Source of the DNA: Bacteroidia bacterium
Lineage (GTDB): Bacteria > Bacteroidota > Bacteroidia > J057 > JAIXKT01
Assembly (NCBI GenBank): GCA_026932145.1
Contig: JAIXKT010000046.1
Location: forward strand, 10,602 to 74,601
Direction of reading: 5' to 3'
Length of the DNA stretch: 64,000 bases
Numbering within the stretch: position 1 is the first letter of the stretch; every line of letters begins with the position of its first letter. Shown here in pieces: positions 48,031 to 58,284 of the stretch. The notes below the pieces were generated by a model. The model searched no databases. It saw only the letters and a list, made by a program, of their open reading frames with translations, and was not told where the DNA came from. The position numbers were made by a program, and so were the translations under genes.

Positions 48031-49245
48031 CTATTCTTGTGGTTGCGGGTTAGGCGCACCGGCATTGGGGCGAAACGGGTTTTCGATAATATTACACTTT
48101 AAGATTAAGGTTACCGCAGGGTTTGTCGGGTCATTAGAAAGAACTGTAATCGTTTTCATCTGCGGGCCAACCCTTCCCGTTGAGTTAAAAGAAGCTTTAA
48201 TAGTAGAATTTTGGCCGGGCTTTACAATTTTATCTTCGGGAGCAGAGGCCGTACAACCGCAGGACGGCTTGGCACTTTCTATGATTAAGTCAGATTTTCC
48301 GGTATTGGTAAAAGTATAAGTATAATTTAAAATTTCTCCCTGAATAACATCTCCTCCGTTAAATTCTTTTTTTGAAAATGTAATCGCAGGTGCTATCGCT
48401 TTTTCAGCTTCGGTGTATGCTCGCTCATAAGATGCTTCAATTGTAAAAGTCTTCTTAGCATTTGTTTTTTCAGTAGTGTAATAAGTTACTGCATCTCGAA
48501 TAACCGTAGCAGTCTTATCTACTTTCTGACCTAACAATTCTATGGTTACAGTTGCTTTTTCACCGGGCTTAAGTGTTTGGGCAGAAATAGTAAAGTTTAC
48601 ATAATCTTTTTTATCAACTTGATTGGTAAAGTTAATTGTTTGTTTACCAATATTTTGAACCGTAAAAGAAAGTTCTTTCCCTTCTGTGGTTCGTAAGATT
48701 CCAAAGTTTTCATGTGTTTTTTCGATAGCTAAGAACCCGATTGTATCACTATAAGTTACGTTTGGTGGATTACTGGTTGGGGTGTCGTGGTGGTCATGTG
48801 CGGTGTGGTCGTGGGTGTCATTTGCATGGTCGTTAGTGGCAGTTGTTTTTTCTTTGGGGATAACGTTCCCTTTAATGGTTAAAATTATCGGGGACTGTGT
48901 GGTGTCATAGATAACGGTAACTGTTTTGGTAAACTCTCCTGGGCGGCCTAATGAGTTGTAATTCACTTCGATTTTGCTTTTGGAACCGGGTAAAATGGGG
49001 TCTTTTTCCCATTGTGGAGTTGTGCAGCCACACGAAGCTCTCACAGATTTTAGAGTAACCGGCTCTTTACCAATATTTGTAAATACAAAGCTGTATTTGG
49101 CAATATCACCTTCTTGAATTTTGCCAAATTCGTGGCTTGTTTCCCGAAAGTTTATTTTTTTCTGGGCAACCTTTTCTTGGGCTAATAAGAAATTCATCTG
49201 TAGGCCGAAGCCTATCAGTATTAGTGAAAATATTTTGCGTAACAT
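48031..49245 (-). CDS. DUF1573 repeat protein with a His-rich linker
   Basis: A 404-residue exported protein (signal peptide MLRKIFSLILIGFGLQMNFL, then LAQ). It has DUF1573/ASH-like immunoglobulin folds: one at about 28-135 (FRETSHEFGKIQEGDIAKYS, SVRASCGCTTPQW), a middle one at about 180-285, and one at about 295-395 (FNGGDVIQGEILNYTYTFTN, AKPSCGCTASAPE). The first and last keep the SCGCT motif. Between the first two lies a His/Asp-rich linker (THDHTAHDHHD, about 150-160) that could bind zinc or other metals. Such proteins are common periplasmic or surface proteins in Bacteroidota with no assigned role. A -7 element TAAATTTG (49260-49267) precedes it. Confidence 0.88.
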   Translation of the reverse strand: MLRKIFSLILIGFGLQMNFLLAQEKVAQKKINFRETSHEFGKIQEGDIAKYSFVFTNIGKEPVTLKSVRASCGCTTPQWEKDPILPGSKSKIEVNYNSLGRPGEFTKTVTVIYDTTQSPIILTIKGNVIPKEKTTATNDHANDTHDHTAHDHHDTPTSNPPNVTYSDTIGFLAIEKTHENFGILRTTEGKELSFTVQNIGKQTINFTNQVDKKDYVNFTISAQTLKPGEKATVTIELLGQKVDKTATVIRDAVTYYTTEKTNAKKTFTIEASYERAYTEAEKAIAPAITFSKKEFNGGDVIQGEILNYTYTFTNTGKSDLIIESAKPSCGCTASAPEDKIVKPGQNSTIKASFNSTGRVGPQMKTITVLSNDPTNPAVTLILKCNIIENPFRPNAGAPNPQPQE

Positions 49246-49304
49246 TTTTTTGGTTTCCGCAAATTTACGAAATAATCAGAAATGCAATAAAAAACAAATT
49301 TTGG

Positions 49305-51479
49305 TTACAAACCTAACCACCAAACCAATTTGGCCGTTAAAGTTCGTTGTTTGGGAAGCCAACTGATAGAGTAGGTGTCTGAATAAACGATAAACAGGTC
49401 AGACATGGGCAAAAATCGCCATTGAAATCTAACATTGGTATTAAAATAGTCGTTTTGGGAATTTCGTTGTGCAAAAACAGTCAGGAAGAATTTTCGGTTA
49501 AAGGTAAACTCCGTCCTGATCCCCAATAGCGTTATCTGCTCTGAATAGCCACTGGGGAAGCGAAAGTAGTTAAGCTCAATTTGTGGCGTAATATTAAAGT
49601 ATGGTTGAACCCTCACGCTGCCATAAAGGGCAATTCGATATTGCCGAGAAGCAAAAAAATCACCCGCTGAAATCTCTATATTGTAGCTACCCACCTTTCT
49701 TGGATTAGAAGTATATGAAACCGAATAACTATTATAGTTATACCAACCGGGCCTTAGTTCACCTTCTTTGGATGCTGAAAAATAGGTTAAAAAGTACAGG
49801 TTTGTATATTGATAATTTGCGTTAAAGTTTAGGCTTGCCGAATTTTGAAAGTTGATAGATAATTGCGGATTGAACCACGCATCGTTTACAGAAATGGTGG
49901 AGTCGTAGTATATGTCTGCATAGATACCGTAAGCTATTGAATTAATATATTTTGATTTTGGATAGCTAAAGTAATGAAATTCAGGCTCTAATCTCCAGTA
50001 AGTAAATCTATGTAGGATTCCTGTTTGGGCTTCGTAGTTAAAGATTCGCGGCGTAAAGCCTGTTTGGGCATCGTAATTTTTATTTACATATTCATGATTC
50101 CACATCACAAAGAGTTTTTTATCTGAATACATCAAGAAAGAAGCATGGGCGAAAGCATCTTTGGGTTGGTTAGATGAAAAAGAATGATGGAAAAAGCCTT
50201 TTCCGCGCCATCTATTGTTTTTGCTAAGCAAGTTAAAGTCTATTCCGGCTACTCTGTTAAATAGTTGTGGTTGTTTTAGGTTTTGGCGGTTTACGAATAC
50301 TGCGCCGAAGTTAGAAGCCCCCCAAATACGCCGTTGAACTGCCGTAATGGTGAAGTTTTCCAATAAATCTTCCTCAAAGTCTTTGGTCAAAATTGTCATA
50401 AGGCCTGTACGCCAATTCTGATTTATTTTTCCGGTAAGCCTAGCTCCTGCTATGATTGGGATGAGCCGTCCATCTTTTAAGCCGATTTTTCGGGAAAAAA
50501 AAGGACGGATTTTACTGAACCCAAACTGGGCAAAAATATCGCTGTTTTCCAAAAAGAAGGTTCTCTTTTCCGGAAAAAAGAGACTAAACCGCGTTAAGTT
50601 AATCTGTTGCTGATCTACATCAACTTGGGAAAAATCAGGGTTAATTGTTAAGTCTAAATTCAAGGAGGGTGTAACTCCATATTTTGAGTCTAAACCGGCT
50701 GATATTTTACTATTGACTGGGTTTGAAGGAACTTGATTCATAGAGGAGGCTAAATATGGAATTAACGATAGGTTTCTGCCGGGTTTGGGCAGGGAGTCTT
50801 TCCAAATTAGTTTCCCGGTATAGATTAATGAAGTTGTGTTGAAGTTTCTGGGTATGTGTGTCCATACGGATATTTCGTTTCGTTTAAGGTCTTGTCTGGC
50901 GAAGTTTATCCCCCAGGTAGTTATATCCGTACGGTAACGTAGGGTTTTGAAGGGTATCGCGATTTCAACAGACCAAAAGTTTGTGTCTCTGTGGGTTTCT
51001 GCATACCATTTATTGTCCCATTCTACTTGTCTGCTCCAGTTTCCGCCATTAATCAGTAGAGCTTCTCGCTGAGACCCCATAGGAGTTACAGCAAAAGAAA
51101 ACCCATTTGTTTGGTCTTTAAAGGGATCTAAAAATACTTCAAAGAAATCGTTATTATCTCCGAAATCTCTTCTAAGGCTTTGAACAACAAATTGTTTTTG
51201 AATACTTTCTCGGCAAATGGCAGCTATGTATAGATTTTTTTCATCAAATAATACCTTAACTGTAGTTTGGCTAAGGGCGTATGAGGTATCGTAGGGAAAT
51301 ATTTGCCAGAATGGAGTGATTGTGGAGTCCGTATTTTGCCAACAAGGTTCGTTTAGTTTTCCATCTAAAACAACTACTTCGGTTGTTTTTTGAACCAAAA
51401 GCTGCAGTTCATTTTGTGGATATAGGTACAAAGGCCACCAAAATGCCCATAAGAGTATTTTGTAGAGAGTTCTAACCAT
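49305..51479 (-). CDS. DUF5916 outer membrane protein with an N-terminal CBM9-like domain
   Basis: A 724-residue outer membrane protein typical of Bacteroidota and some gammaproteobacteria. After a signal peptide (ILLWAFWWPLYLYPQNE), residues ~25-225 are a carbohydrate-binding-module-9-like beta sandwich (VVVLDGKLNEPCWQNTDSTI, VKVLFDEKNLYIAAICRES, RRDFGDNNDFFEVFLDPFKD, NWSRQVEWDNKWYAETHRDT). The rest is a large beta barrel (DINPDFSQVDVDQQQINLTR-type segment, EKRTFFLENSDIFAQFG, and many alternating strands to the end). Function unknown; binding or uptake of a glycan or peptide is inferred. It starts 3 bases after the PBP gene and shares its operon. Confidence 0.88.
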   Translation of the reverse strand: MVRTLYKILLWAFWWPLYLYPQNELQLLVQKTTEVVVLDGKLNEPCWQNTDSTITPFWQIFPYDTSYALSQTTVKVLFDEKNLYIAAICRESIQKQFVVQSLRRDFGDNNDFFEVFLDPFKDQTNGFSFAVTPMGSQREALLINGGNWSRQVEWDNKWYAETHRDTNFWSVEIAIPFKTLRYRTDITTWGINFARQDLKRNEISVWTHIPRNFNTTSLIYTGKLIWKDSLPKPGRNLSLIPYLASSMNQVPSNPVNSKISAGLDSKYGVTPSLNLDLTINPDFSQVDVDQQQINLTRFSLFFPEKRTFFLENSDIFAQFGFSKIRPFFSRKIGLKDGRLIPIIAGARLTGKINQNWRTGLMTILTKDFEEDLLENFTITAVQRRIWGASNFGAVFVNRQNLKQPQLFNRVAGIDFNLLSKNNRWRGKGFFHHSFSSNQPKDAFAHASFLMYSDKKLFVMWNHEYVNKNYDAQTGFTPRIFNYEAQTGILHRFTYWRLEPEFHYFSYPKSKYINSIAYGIYADIYYDSTISVNDAWFNPQLSINFQNSASLNFNANYQYTNLYFLTYFSASKEGELRPGWYNYNSYSVSYTSNPRKVGSYNIEISAGDFFASRQYRIALYGSVRVQPYFNITPQIELNYFRFPSGYSEQITLLGIRTEFTFNRKFFLTVFAQRNSQNDYFNTNVRFQWRFLPMSDLFIVYSDTYSISWLPKQRTLTAKLVWWLGL

Positions 51480-51482
51480 TGA

Positions 51483-53753
51483 TTAATCATCAAAATCTAA
51501 GGTAGATTTATTGTCTTTTGTTCCCTGTTTTTTCTTATCTTGTTCTTTTTTAGGGTCTCCCGAGGCATCGGGTTCATCTTCATAGGTAGAGTTTCCTTTC
51601 AGGCGTTTGTATTCGTTACAGTTTAATGTTTCGGATAGGTTTTTGGGTCTTTCAAAGTAGGCGTTTTTGGTTACTCTAAAAGAGATAGCATCGTCTTCTT
51701 CGATTTTTTTGAAGAGTTTTCCGAATATAGGCATCGCCATTCTGCCGCCTTGGCCGTAGTCGAGAGATGGAAAATGAACGTTTCTATCGGCGCAGCCCAC
51801 CCATATTCCGCATGCCAGAAACGGGGTGATTCCTACAAACCAGCCGTCAGAGTGGTTTTGGGTAGTTCCGGTTTTGCCGCCTATATCCATATTGTAGATT
51901 TTATACATCCAGCGTAGGCCGCCTGCGGTGCCTTCGTTTACCACGCCGCGTAACATATCTACCATGAGATAAGCCGTCCTTTCTGAAATAGCATCTCTGG
52001 TATCAGGTGTAAATTCTTCTAAAACGTTGCCAAACTTGTCTTCAATTCGAGTTACGAATGTTGGCTCTATCCAACGGCCTTTGTTGGCAATGGTAGAGTA
52101 GGCAGAGGTAAGTTCTGTAACGTTTAAGTCGGTAGTACCTAAAGCTAATGAGGGCACTGCTTTTAGCGGGGTTTGGATTCCCATATTTCGGGCATATTCA
52201 GTAACTACCTGTGGGCCAATAACTTTAATTACTCTTGCGGTAATGATATTAACAGAATTTGCCAATGCTTTTCGGAGTGTCATTTTTCCGCCTACTGATC
52301 CGTCTGCATTTTTAGGTATCCAAAGCCCTTCAGGCGTAGGAATTTCTACCGGTTGGTTTAGCTCTTCGGAGCACGGTTCATAGTTGTTGTCAAAAGCGGC
52401 AGTATAAACGAAGGGTTTAAAGGTAGAGCCTACTTGCCGTTTTCCTTTTTGAACGTGGTCATATTGAAAAAACTTATGGTCAATACCGCCCACCCAAGCT
52501 CGAATTTGTCCGGTACTGGGGTCTATGGCTACTATACCGGTTTCTAAAAAGCGGTTGTAATACTGTAACGAATCCCAGGGTGTCATCATGGTATCAACCA
52601 TATTATTATCCCTGCTCCATGCAAAGACGCGCATCTTTACACGTTTTTCCTGAAAATTATCTAAAATTTGGTTTTCCGTCCATCTTTGTTGTTTTAGCGT
52701 AGCATAACGGCTGCTTTGGCGCATTGCTCGGATGAGTATCATGGAATCTTTATCCCAAGGCTTCTTATCTTTAATAATGTTATCAAAAACAGGTTGTAAC
52801 TCGGAGAGATGTTCCTGCATAGCTTCTTCAGCATGACGCTGTATTTTTGCGTGGATGGTGGTGTAAACCCTCAACCCTTCGGTGTACATATTGTGGTTAT
52901 TTTTTTTGCACCATTTAGAAAGCCATTCACGCAGGTGCTCTCTAAAATATGGAGCTAAACCGGTATTATGTGATTCTCTATGGCTGTTTAAAACGACCAA
53001 GTCTGTTTTTTGTAGGCTATCAGCTTCTTTTTGGCCGATAAAGCCGTATTTCTGCATTTGGGAGATGACCGTATTCCTTCTGTTTCTGGCTCTATCGGGA
53101 TATTTAACGGGATTGTAATAGCCGGGGCCTTTTAGTAACCCGACCATGAGAGCGGATTCCTGCATCGTAAGTTCACGGCAGTTTTTGGAAAAATACATAA
53201 AACTACCGGCTTGCAGCCCGTAGGAATCACCACCAAAAGAAACGGTATTAAAATATGCCGTCATAATTTCTTCTTTGGTATAACGGCTTTCTAAAATTAT
53301 GGCAACGATAGCTTCTTTTACTTTTCGGATAAAGGTTCTCTCTCTCCCTACTTCGTCATATAAATTTCTGGCTAACTGCTGGGTTATGGTGCTGCCGCCT
53401 CTATCTGTAAAACCCGGTATTAAACGGGAATATAGAATACTGAGAACTCCTCGAAAATCTACGCCTGAGTGCTGATAAAAGCGAATATCTTCCGTAGCCA
53501 CTAATGCTAACCGAATATTAGCCGGAATCTCATTGATATTTACATTAACACGATGTTCTTTATGATAAATATTTCCTAAAACCTCCCCATCTATGGAAAT
53601 AACTTGTGTGGATAGGTTTGTTTGTGGGTTTTCTAAGGTGTTTAAGGGCGGCATCTCGATATAGACATACAGCACAAATAAAAAGAACAATCCGGTAATG
53701 GCACTTATTCCGTATAAAACTATGGTATTCCAACTTTGCCTATCTCGTTTCAT
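51483..53753 (-). CDS. Class A penicillin-binding protein (PBP1A family)
   Basis: Bifunctional peptidoglycan synthase. ATG 53753 is chosen because the longer TTG start at 53795 overlaps a -7 promoter element. One N-terminal helix (TIVLYGISAITGLFFLFVLY) anchors it in the inner membrane. The glycosyltransferase domain shows ATEDIRFYQHSGVDFRG (catalytic Glu, about residue 83), GGSTITQQLARN and RKVKEAIVAIILESRYTKEE. The transpeptidase domain has the active-site STFK (about 440), SVN, and KTGTT (about 627). ~756 residues, with a charged disordered tail. Co-transcribed with the DUF5916 gene. Confidence 0.95.
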   Translation of the reverse strand: MKRDRQSWNTIVLYGISAITGLFFLFVLYVYIEMPPLNTLENPQTNLSTQVISIDGEVLGNIYHKEHRVNVNINEIPANIRLALVATEDIRFYQHSGVDFRGVLSILYSRLIPGFTDRGGSTITQQLARNLYDEVGRERTFIRKVKEAIVAIILESRYTKEEIMTAYFNTVSFGGDSYGLQAGSFMYFSKNCRELTMQESALMVGLLKGPGYYNPVKYPDRARNRRNTVISQMQKYGFIGQKEADSLQKTDLVVLNSHRESHNTGLAPYFREHLREWLSKWCKKNNHNMYTEGLRVYTTIHAKIQRHAEEAMQEHLSELQPVFDNIIKDKKPWDKDSMILIRAMRQSSRYATLKQQRWTENQILDNFQEKRVKMRVFAWSRDNNMVDTMMTPWDSLQYYNRFLETGIVAIDPSTGQIRAWVGGIDHKFFQYDHVQKGKRQVGSTFKPFVYTAAFDNNYEPCSEELNQPVEIPTPEGLWIPKNADGSVGGKMTLRKALANSVNIITARVIKVIGPQVVTEYARNMGIQTPLKAVPSLALGTTDLNVTELTSAYSTIANKGRWIEPTFVTRIEDKFGNVLEEFTPDTRDAISERTAYLMVDMLRGVVNEGTAGGLRWMYKIYNMDIGGKTGTTQNHSDGWFVGITPFLACGIWVGCADRNVHFPSLDYGQGGRMAMPIFGKLFKKIEEDDAISFRVTKNAYFERPKNLSETLNCNEYKRLKGNSTYEDEPDASGDPKKEQDKKKQGTKDNKSTLDFDD

Positions 53754-53792
53754 TAAAATATTTTGGAGGTATTTTTTCTTCTGCGTAAAACG

Positions 53793-53800
53793 CAAAGTTA
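53793..53800 (-). promoter_or_regulatory. -7 element for the PBP-DUF5916 operon
   Basis: TAACTTTG on the minus strand, identical to the htpG -7 element, 40 bases before the chosen start. At the -33 position (19-base spacing) only TTTT is present. Confidence 0.45.
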
Positions 53801-53926
53801 GGTTTTATGCGTTGAGTAAAAAAAAGATTCGCTAAGATGTTTGATTTTTTTTAAAAATACCGCAATCAATGCTTCGGTAGTTTTAAACTTAAATATATAA
53901 TTATCAATAAATTAAGTATTTGTAAG

Positions 53927-54400
53927 TTGGATAAGATGTTGGTTTTAGTATATTTATCTGTGAAAACAATAAACAAAAACCTACATTTATCCGAGGTTAA
54001 AAGTAGTCTAATATCGGTGATTTCACAAATGAATGTGCCAATTGGTAAATCAAGGGCAAAATTCATTGTTTCCATCTTTTATCTTTTCCTTGGGGTAAAA
54101 AGTAGCTAATAGTGATGATTGTAAAGAGTTAATATTCAGTGGAATTGATTATAGTAAATCATTAAAGAGAATAGTAACTGTAGTGGTCGTTTACACGAAA
54201 GGCAAAGATGATAAAATACAGCCATAAGATTTATTTTAGCACAGATTTGAAGCAGTCTTAGTCAAGAATTTGGGAGATTTACCGTCTTCGGCTTCTCAGA
54301 TTGAGTTTCTGTATAGGGATGCTAAACAGCATTTAGGTCTTAACCACTGTGAAGCAATCAGTTGTTGATAACTTCACACACTAATTGTAACAATATTTTG
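53927..54400 (+). pseudogene. Frameshifted, internally deleted IS4-type transposase relic
   Basis: Conserved pieces appear in changing frames. 53975-54106 gives SQMNVPIGKSRAKFIVSIFY and LFLGVKS, like the N-terminus. 54137-54222 gives SGIDYSKSLKRIVTVVVVYT and KGKDDK; then, after a shift, HKIYFSTDLKQS, stop, and WEIYRLRL; after another shift, QIEFLYRDAKQHLGLNHCEA (54300-54357), the signature near the catalytic Glu in IS4-type transposases. Stops follow. Most of the middle is missing. The N-terminal match is weaker than the C-terminal one. The rest of 53820-54473 holds no gene. Confidence 0.65.
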
Positions 54401-54473
54401 CCAAAGAAACAACGCTTACTGTTTTCTAAACTACAAACTAAGTATTGATTATTAAAAACCATAATTTTGTGCA

Positions 54474-57400
54474 ATGGTTAGAAAGTTGGCTTACACAATA
54501 AGAATATTGTTGGTAGTAGGATTGTTTTTCTCTATAAAGACTGAAATCAATGCACAATCTATTTTTAAAGGTATAACAGATATTCACGGAGGGTGCGGAG
54601 TTCGTTCCCTTGACGGTAAATATGTAGTTATGTTGCCATATTCGGCGAACGGTAATATTGTGTTTGCCGTATTAGATTCCACAGGAGATGTTTTAACATC
54701 TCCTACCTACCCAATGTGTTCTTGGCCGGCACTTTCTAATAGCCACCGCGAACCCAGAAGAATTATTGCCTTATCAGATACCAGCTTTGTTGGCTTATAC
54801 TACGATACCGGCATTCGCTGTTTTGGAATTATGCGATTTAAGCCGGGAAATGGAATTTTATATGATATACAAATAGACACAGCCAAAACCTATTACCCCA
54901 GCCAAACACAAAATGGCGAAAAAATGCTGATTGATGATAATGGAGATTTATTGGTATTGCTGCCATTAGAAAAATCCATTCTAAGTACTTCCACTGGAGC
55001 GCATTTTACTTTGTGCCGCTTTAACCCAAATACCGGAAGTTTAATATCTTCTCGTTGTTATGGGGGCTTAAAGCAAGATCATCCTGCGTCTATGATTCAC
55101 ACACAAGGCAACGGTCTCTTATTAATCGGCTCAACATCACTAGGAATGGTTCCCGGAACGTCAATTGCGCCACAGGGAAGAATTGTTAAATTAGACGCAC
55201 AAGATTCGGTTCAATGGACACTTATTTTTGTTGATACGAACGCTATAGCAGGAACTTACCCGCAAGCTGCTACTGAATTAGCAAATGGAGATTTTTTGGT
55301 GATTGGAAACGCCTATAGTAATCATAGCTTTCTATGCCGAATTTCTAATTCAGGGAATATTATTTGGAGTAAAACCATATCGGGAACGTCTTCCTCGTGG
55401 TCAGAAATAGAATTAATTGCTCCTGATAAAATTGTGCTTACCGGAGTTTCTCAGCCAAATGGCTGGGATCCCACAACTACAATAGCTGAATTGGATACTG
55501 CCGGTAATTTTATTCGAGGTATGGCCTATGGTACCCAGCAATTTGATTACGGAAAAATCGTTTATAGAAATACCGCTACCGGAACTTATACCTTAATCGG
55601 TTATTCTCAGAATGTATTTAGCTCCGGCTTAGATGGAGTTACATTTATTCAAACGGATGCTAACCTTAGTGCCGGATGCCATTCTATCCCGATAACTGTT
55701 TCGTCTTCTACTTCCTATACCAAGCAAATGATGAACCCTCAAATGGCACGAATAGAAACAGCGAATACTACCAATATACCGTATCAACGAAGTATCGTTA
55801 CGTTAACGACCGAAGTGGTATGTGCCGTCTGCATAGCAAATGCAGGGCAAGACCAAAATACTTGCCTGAGTACCGCAACACTTACCGGAAATCAACCAAA
55901 TGGAAACTCCGGAATATGGACACAAGTAAGTGGCCCCATTACAGTAACAATTCAAAGCCCAAGTGCCGCTACTACCACAATAACCGGAATGACCCAAGCC
56001 GGAAACTATGCTTTTGCATGGCATCTGAACGGAACCGGTTGCCAGCAACCTAACGATACAGTTGTTATTCATGTTTCTCCAGTACCCAAACCTTTCATCG
56101 GAAATGACACTACGGTTTGTGCCGGCAGCTCTTTTTTGATAGGTGCTCAAACTCTCCCCCCAAATTTAACAATTCGCTGGAAACCAGCAATATACCTAAG
56201 TGATTCAACCATTGCTCGCCCAACCTTTACAGGAATAACTCCGCAGCAGTCCTCAATCACACAAACTTATATTATGACTGTTAGTAGCGGTACAAACTGT
56301 TTCGCCTCAGATACAATTCAAATCACAATAAATCCGGCAGATAGTGTGTTTTTGCTACAAAAGACTAACCCTAATTGTAATGGAGCGCAAAATGGAGAGT
56401 TAGAAGTTAAATTCAATTCTGGAACTATTCCAATTCAATACCAGTGGTCATCCGGTCAAATTGGATCCCATATTACCGGATTACAAGCTGGTAACTATCA
56501 AGTTACAGCTACAGATGCAAATGGATGTGTGGCCAAAGCAAGATTTATTTTATCAAACCCACCAAGCATTTCTGCACAAATCCAAGGATTAGCACCCAGT
56601 TGCAATCAAAATAACGGTTGGCTAAAAATAGCTTCATTACAAAATGCTACCTTACCTGTTACATATTCATGGAATACCGGCTCAACTGCCGATTCTGTAA
56701 TGGGGCTAAATGCCGGCTATTACAAAGTAACAATACAAGACATTAAAGGATGTACTTTAACTTGGGATACCACCTTAACGGTGATTTCGCCGTTTAATGT
56801 TCAGGTTAATATACGGGAAATTAGTTGCATAGGTGATTCAAATGGGCAAATTTCGCTGAATATCACTCAAGGATTGCCGCCATATACAGTTCAATGGAAT
56901 AACGGCACAAGCGGAACAGTGCTTTCTAACTTAGCATCAGGTAGTTATAGCTGCACTATTTCAGATGCTACGGGTTGTACTATAAACCGGCAATTCACCT
57001 TAAACCCTCCTCCCAAAATAGATACTACCTTTTCCCGCATTATAGCACCAGCTTGTTTTGGTGAGGCAACGGGTAGTATTCGGATAGGCGTAACTGCCGG
57101 AACTCGCTCTTTTACAGTAAGATGGCAAGATGGGCAAACAGGACTCTCTCGGCAAAATATACCCGCCGGCACTTATATAGCTACTGTTACCGATACAATG
57201 GGATGTCAAAAACGCTTTACCTTTGTAGTCCCTAATGGCGCAAATTTAACCTACACTACTTCTGTTAATCAAATTTCATGCATCGGAGTAAATGATGGTT
57301 CTATCACAATTTCGCCTCATGGCGGAACGCCCCCGTATTCATTCCTTTGGAGCAACGGCAGCACACAACCAAGTATTTCTAACCTAAACCAAGGAATATA

Positions 57401-58223
57401 TCGCATAACAATTACCGAAAGTGGGGGATGTTCTAAAAGAGATTCTTTTACTATAAATAACCCAACTCCTTTAATATCCAATGCACAAGTAGTTCCGGTA
57501 CATTGTACCGAAATTACCAATAATGGATCTATCCATTTATATCCAAGTGGTGCAAATCCACCCATTCGTGTTGTTTGGGAAAATGGGGATACTAATCAGC
57601 TTAGGGAGAATTTAACCAACGGCTGGTATCGTTTTACCCTAAGCAACACTCGCGGCTGCACCACCAGAGATTCAATATATGTTCCGGTACTACCGCCACC
57701 CAATCCACGTATTTTAACAACTCCGGCATTACCTGCGCAAATGATTTATGGCCAAGAAGTTTCTTTAACCATCCAAAATCCACAAGCACAGTCAATTTAT
57801 CGTTGGATAATCGGGGATCTAACCTTAGTGGGTAGTAATGTGAGCTTTCGGGCAGAAAGAACCGGCACTTATTCGGTTTCTTTAGAAGCTACGGATTCTT
57901 TGGGTTGCCAAACCGTTATACCTTGCGGCATCATTGTTATACAAGCAGACCACCATGTGTATGTACCTACGGGATTTTCTCCTAACGGAGATCAAAAAAA
58001 TGATACATGGACAATCATTACTACTGGAACCAAGCAATTTGATATTAAGCTCTTTAATCGCTGGGGAATGCTTGTTTTTCATTCTACAGAAACCCAACCG
58101 GTATGGGACGGAAAATTAAATGGTGAAGATGCACCGGAAGGCGTTTATGTTTGGTATTATGAATCTACCGGCTTTGATAAGTCTATTAAAGTGGAAACAG
58201 GAACTTTAAGCCTTATTCGATAG
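54474..58223 (+). CDS. Large SprB-repeat surface protein with T9SS type B sorting domain
   Basis: A 1249-residue secreted protein. Signal peptide LAYTIRILLVVGLFFSIKTE, then INAQ. Residues ~30-440 have a beta-propeller-like pattern of short repeats (GDLLVLLPLEKS, GNGLLLIGSTSLG, GDFLVIGNAYSNH). A PKD/Ig-like region follows (CIANAGQDQNTCLSTATLTG, about 450-540). Then six SprB-type repeats of ~75 residues span about 630-1070, each opening with a Cys-x-G-x-x-x-G motif (SCIGDSNGQISLNI, ACFGEATGSIRIGV, SCIGVNDGSITISP) and closing with GC. The C-terminus is the CHU-type domain (VYVPTGFSPNGDQKNDTWTI, FNRWGMLVF, VWDGKLNGEDAPEGVYVWYY). SprB repeats occur in gliding-motility adhesins; a surface adhesin role is inferred. 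Confidence 0.9.
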   Translation: MVRKLAYTIRILLVVGLFFSIKTEINAQSIFKGITDIHGGCGVRSLDGKYVVMLPYSANGNIVFAVLDSTGDVLTSPTYPMCSWPALSNSHREPRRIIALSDTSFVGLYYDTGIRCFGIMRFKPGNGILYDIQIDTAKTYYPSQTQNGEKMLIDDNGDLLVLLPLEKSILSTSTGAHFTLCRFNPNTGSLISSRCYGGLKQDHPASMIHTQGNGLLLIGSTSLGMVPGTSIAPQGRIVKLDAQDSVQWTLIFVDTNAIAGTYPQAATELANGDFLVIGNAYSNHSFLCRISNSGNIIWSKTISGTSSSWSEIELIAPDKIVLTGVSQPNGWDPTTTIAELDTAGNFIRGMAYGTQQFDYGKIVYRNTATGTYTLIGYSQNVFSSGLDGVTFIQTDANLSAGCHSIPITVSSSTSYTKQMMNPQMARIETANTTNIPYQRSIVTLTTEVVCAVCIANAGQDQNTCLSTATLTGNQPNGNSGIWTQVSGPITVTIQSPSAATTTITGMTQAGNYAFAWHLNGTGCQQPNDTVVIHVSPVPKPFIGNDTTVCAGSSFLIGAQTLPPNLTIRWKPAIYLSDSTIARPTFTGITPQQSSITQTYIMTVSSGTNCFASDTIQITINPADSVFLLQKTNPNCNGAQNGELEVKFNSGTIPIQYQWSSGQIGSHITGLQAGNYQVTATDANGCVAKARFILSNPPSISAQIQGLAPSCNQNNGWLKIASLQNATLPVTYSWNTGSTADSVMGLNAGYYKVTIQDIKGCTLTWDTTLTVISPFNVQVNIREISCIGDSNGQISLNITQGLPPYTVQWNNGTSGTVLSNLASGSYSCTISDATGCTINRQFTLNPPPKIDTTFSRIIAPACFGEATGSIRIGVTAGTRSFTVRWQDGQTGLSRQNIPAGTYIATVTDTMGCQKRFTFVVPNGANLTYTTSVNQISCIGVNDGSITISPHGGTPPYSFLWSNGSTQPSISNLNQGIYRITITESGGCSKRDSFTINNPTPLISNAQVVPVHCTEITNNGSIHLYPSGANPPIRVVWENGDTNQLRENLTNGWYRFTLSNTRGCTTRDSIYVPVLPPPNPRILTTPALPAQMIYGQEVSLTIQNPQAQSIYRWIIGDLTLVGSNVSFRAERTGTYSVSLEATDSLGCQTVIPCGIIVIQADHHVYVPTGFSPNGDQKNDTWTIITTGTKQFDIKLFNRWGMLVFHSTETQPVWDGKLNGEDAPEGVYVWYYESTGFDKSIKVETGTLSLIR

Positions 58224-58284
58224 AAATATCTTTTAATTACGCTGGCATATTGCTTAATTTGCCGCGTTTTTTGAAACAAGTATT

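Noticed and set aside
53866-54075. 69-codon minus-strand frame ahead of the PBP promoter
   Set aside because: AT-rich, no motif, and the opposite strand shows transposase-like sequence.
56370-57690. Periodic sequence in the SprB-type gene, considered as a DNA repeat array or CRISPR
   Set aside because: Periodicity is ~75 residues at protein level with little DNA identity; no short direct repeats with unique spacers. No CRISPR array was seen anywhere in the window.
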